A stretch of 64,000 nt of DNA, taken from contig NZ_CP021431.1 of the NCBI RefSeq assembly GCF_002158905.1, positions 3,612,001 through 3,676,000 on the forward strand. The letters are read 5' to 3'. Under the pieces are notes generated by a model. The model saw only the letters and a list, made by a program, of their open reading frames with translations, was not told the DNA's origin and made no database searches. The DNA comes from Yoonia vestfoldensis. Lineage in GTDB: Bacteria > Pseudomonadota > Alphaproteobacteria > Rhodobacterales > Rhodobacteraceae. Both the position numbers and the translations under genes were made by a program. Shown in pieces: positions 63,374-64,000 of the stretch. The number at the start of each line of letters is the position of its first letter. Position 1 is the stretch's first letter.

Positions 63374-64000
63374 TACACCACCCCCCCGTAAAGCCGAATG
63401 TCGCGCTGTTCGTTGGCTAGGCGCTCAAGCGCCAATCGCATCAGCTTGAGCTCTGTCAGTTGGGCATCGTCGGCTTCTTTCTGGACCAGAAAGCGCCGAT
63501 CTTCCGCAGCCGAAATTGTCGCCGTGAAGCGGTCGTTGAACCTGTTGCTGTCGAGCGAGAGCGGTTGGCGAAACAGGTCCATTGTTCGCTGGATCGCCTC
63601 ATAGGCAGCTGCTTGATCCTCCAATGCATAGATTTGGTTCAGCAGTGGCAGGTTCAGCGCGTTGATTGCGGCTCGTTCCCGTTCGCGCTGCCGGTTCAGC
63701 AGCTCCATATCGCGGCCCTGCAATCGCAAGAGCTCGTCTTCAAGCTGGACGCGCTGATTGGCGACTTCAAGCAGCTCATTCACGCTGCCGATATGCGGGA
63801 CCAGTGACGCAAACGCATCGCCCATCTTTGCCAGCTGATCCTGAACAGCGGCTGTTGCTTCGCTTTCGGACAGTCCCTTAAGAGACAGCCGGAAATCATA
63901 TGAGAACCCGGCGAACGCGTTAGCGCCAAAGCCAAGCGCAGACGCCGCCTGGCGCACACCATCCTGCATCGCCGCGATCGAGGTACCGATGGCGCTGTCC
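63373..64000 (-). CDS. C-terminal part of a phage tail tape-measure protein (cut by window edge)
   Basis: At least 208 residues of an open frame that continues past 64000. It is largely alpha-helical with coil-forming segments (LEVANQRVQLEDELLRLQGR and LNRQRERERAAINAL), typical of tape-measure C-termini, and ends DIRLYGGVV. An internal ATG at 63969 is unlikely to be the true start. It sets tail length in the virion. Confidence 0.7.
   Translation of the reverse strand, partial: DSAIGTSIAAMQDGVRQAASALGFGANAFAGFSYDFRLSLKGLSESEATAAVQDQLAKMGDAFASLVPHIGSVNELLEVANQRVQLEDELLRLQGRDMELLNRQRERERAAINALNLPLLNQIYALEDQAAAYEAIQRTMDLFRQPLSLDSNRFNDRFTATISAAEDRRFLVQKEADDAQLTELKLMRLALERLANEQRDIRLYGGVV

Larger units (their letters stand above)
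57044..64000 (-). mobile_element. Prophage, right-hand (late gene/att) end; continues beyond the window
   Basis: From the tRNA-Arg fragment to the window end every recognised gene is of phage type and on one strand. Reading leftwards they are tape-measure end, tail tip/fibre genes, lysis group, accessory genes, att. No integrase, capsid or portal genes are in view; they should lie beyond 64000. Base composition is more A/T-rich than in the chromosomal part. Confidence 0.85.

Noticed and set aside
57435..64000. Gene transfer agent rather than prophage
   Set aside because: The order and content (DUF4376 protein, GH108 muramidase, accessory genes, tRNA attachment copy) do not match the conserved Rhodobacter-type GTA cluster as I know it.

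Overview
The window is GC-rich, gene-dense DNA from an alphaproteobacterium of the Rhodobacterales that carries anoxygenic photosynthesis genes. The evidence is a crtDC / crtEF-bchCXYZ-pufQBALM-pufX-dxs block in the Rhodobacter-type order, twin TGT-N12-ACA (PpsR/CrtJ) sites in two promoter regions, and several genes typical of the Rhodobacteraceae. PufX is limited to Rhodobacter-like phototrophs and some relatives, so a facultative or aerobic anoxygenic phototroph of that family is most likely. I cannot name the species.

Layout. 1-1640: start of dapF (reverse strand), tRNA-Lys(TTT), and a multi-pass membrane protein flanked by two tiny hydrophobic peptide genes. 1993-19612: a tightly overlapping operon for alpha-glucan and trehalose metabolism, glgE, treS-mak (fused), glgB, glgX, treZ, malQ, treY. 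The last gene, treY, is split by a complete 2510-bp IS66 element with a perfect 8-bp target duplication, and removing it restores a 724-codon reading frame. 19694-29312: a DUF378-type small membrane protein, then a reverse-strand operon with an M20 peptidase, a Dpp/Opp-type ABC importer, an aldehyde dehydrogenase, an SDR dehydrogenase and a P1-family (DmpA-like) peptidase. 29327-33442: a surface-glycosylation set (GT2 transferase, STT3-like GT-C membrane protein, GtrA-like protein, methyltransferase). 33575-39828: a HyuA-type hydantoinase/oxoprolinase, then a ynjF-ynjB-ynjC-ynjD cluster (CDP-alcohol phosphotransferase and ABC transporter). 39846-40415: a secreted Cache/PDC-type protein.

40498-55130 is the photosynthesis block. 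crtD and crtC run leftwards and crtEF-bchCXYZ-pufQBALMX run rightwards from a shared PpsR-controlled region. Together they supply spheroidene-type carotenoid steps (CrtC, D, E, F), chlorophyllide a reductase (BchXYZ) plus BchC, the LH1 antenna (PufBA), the reaction-centre L and M subunits, PufX, and the first isoprenoid enzyme Dxs. A series of hairpins ending in a strong terminator separates pufX from dxs. crtA, crtI and crtB do not follow crtC, so this is only one part of the photosynthesis gene set. crtC has no obvious start codon.

55182-56963 is an MsbA-like ABC exporter. At 57044-57088 lies the 3' part of a tRNA-Arg(CCT) gene, which I read as the attachment-site end of a prophage filling the rest of the window. 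Its visible genes, all on the reverse strand, are the end of a tail tape-measure gene, tail tip and fibre genes, a lysis group (GH108 muramidase, putative holin, small membrane proteins), and near the att end the accessory genes for a zinc-ribbon protein, a Rap1a/Tai-like secreted protein and a YedK/HMCES-type DNA-protein crosslinking protein.
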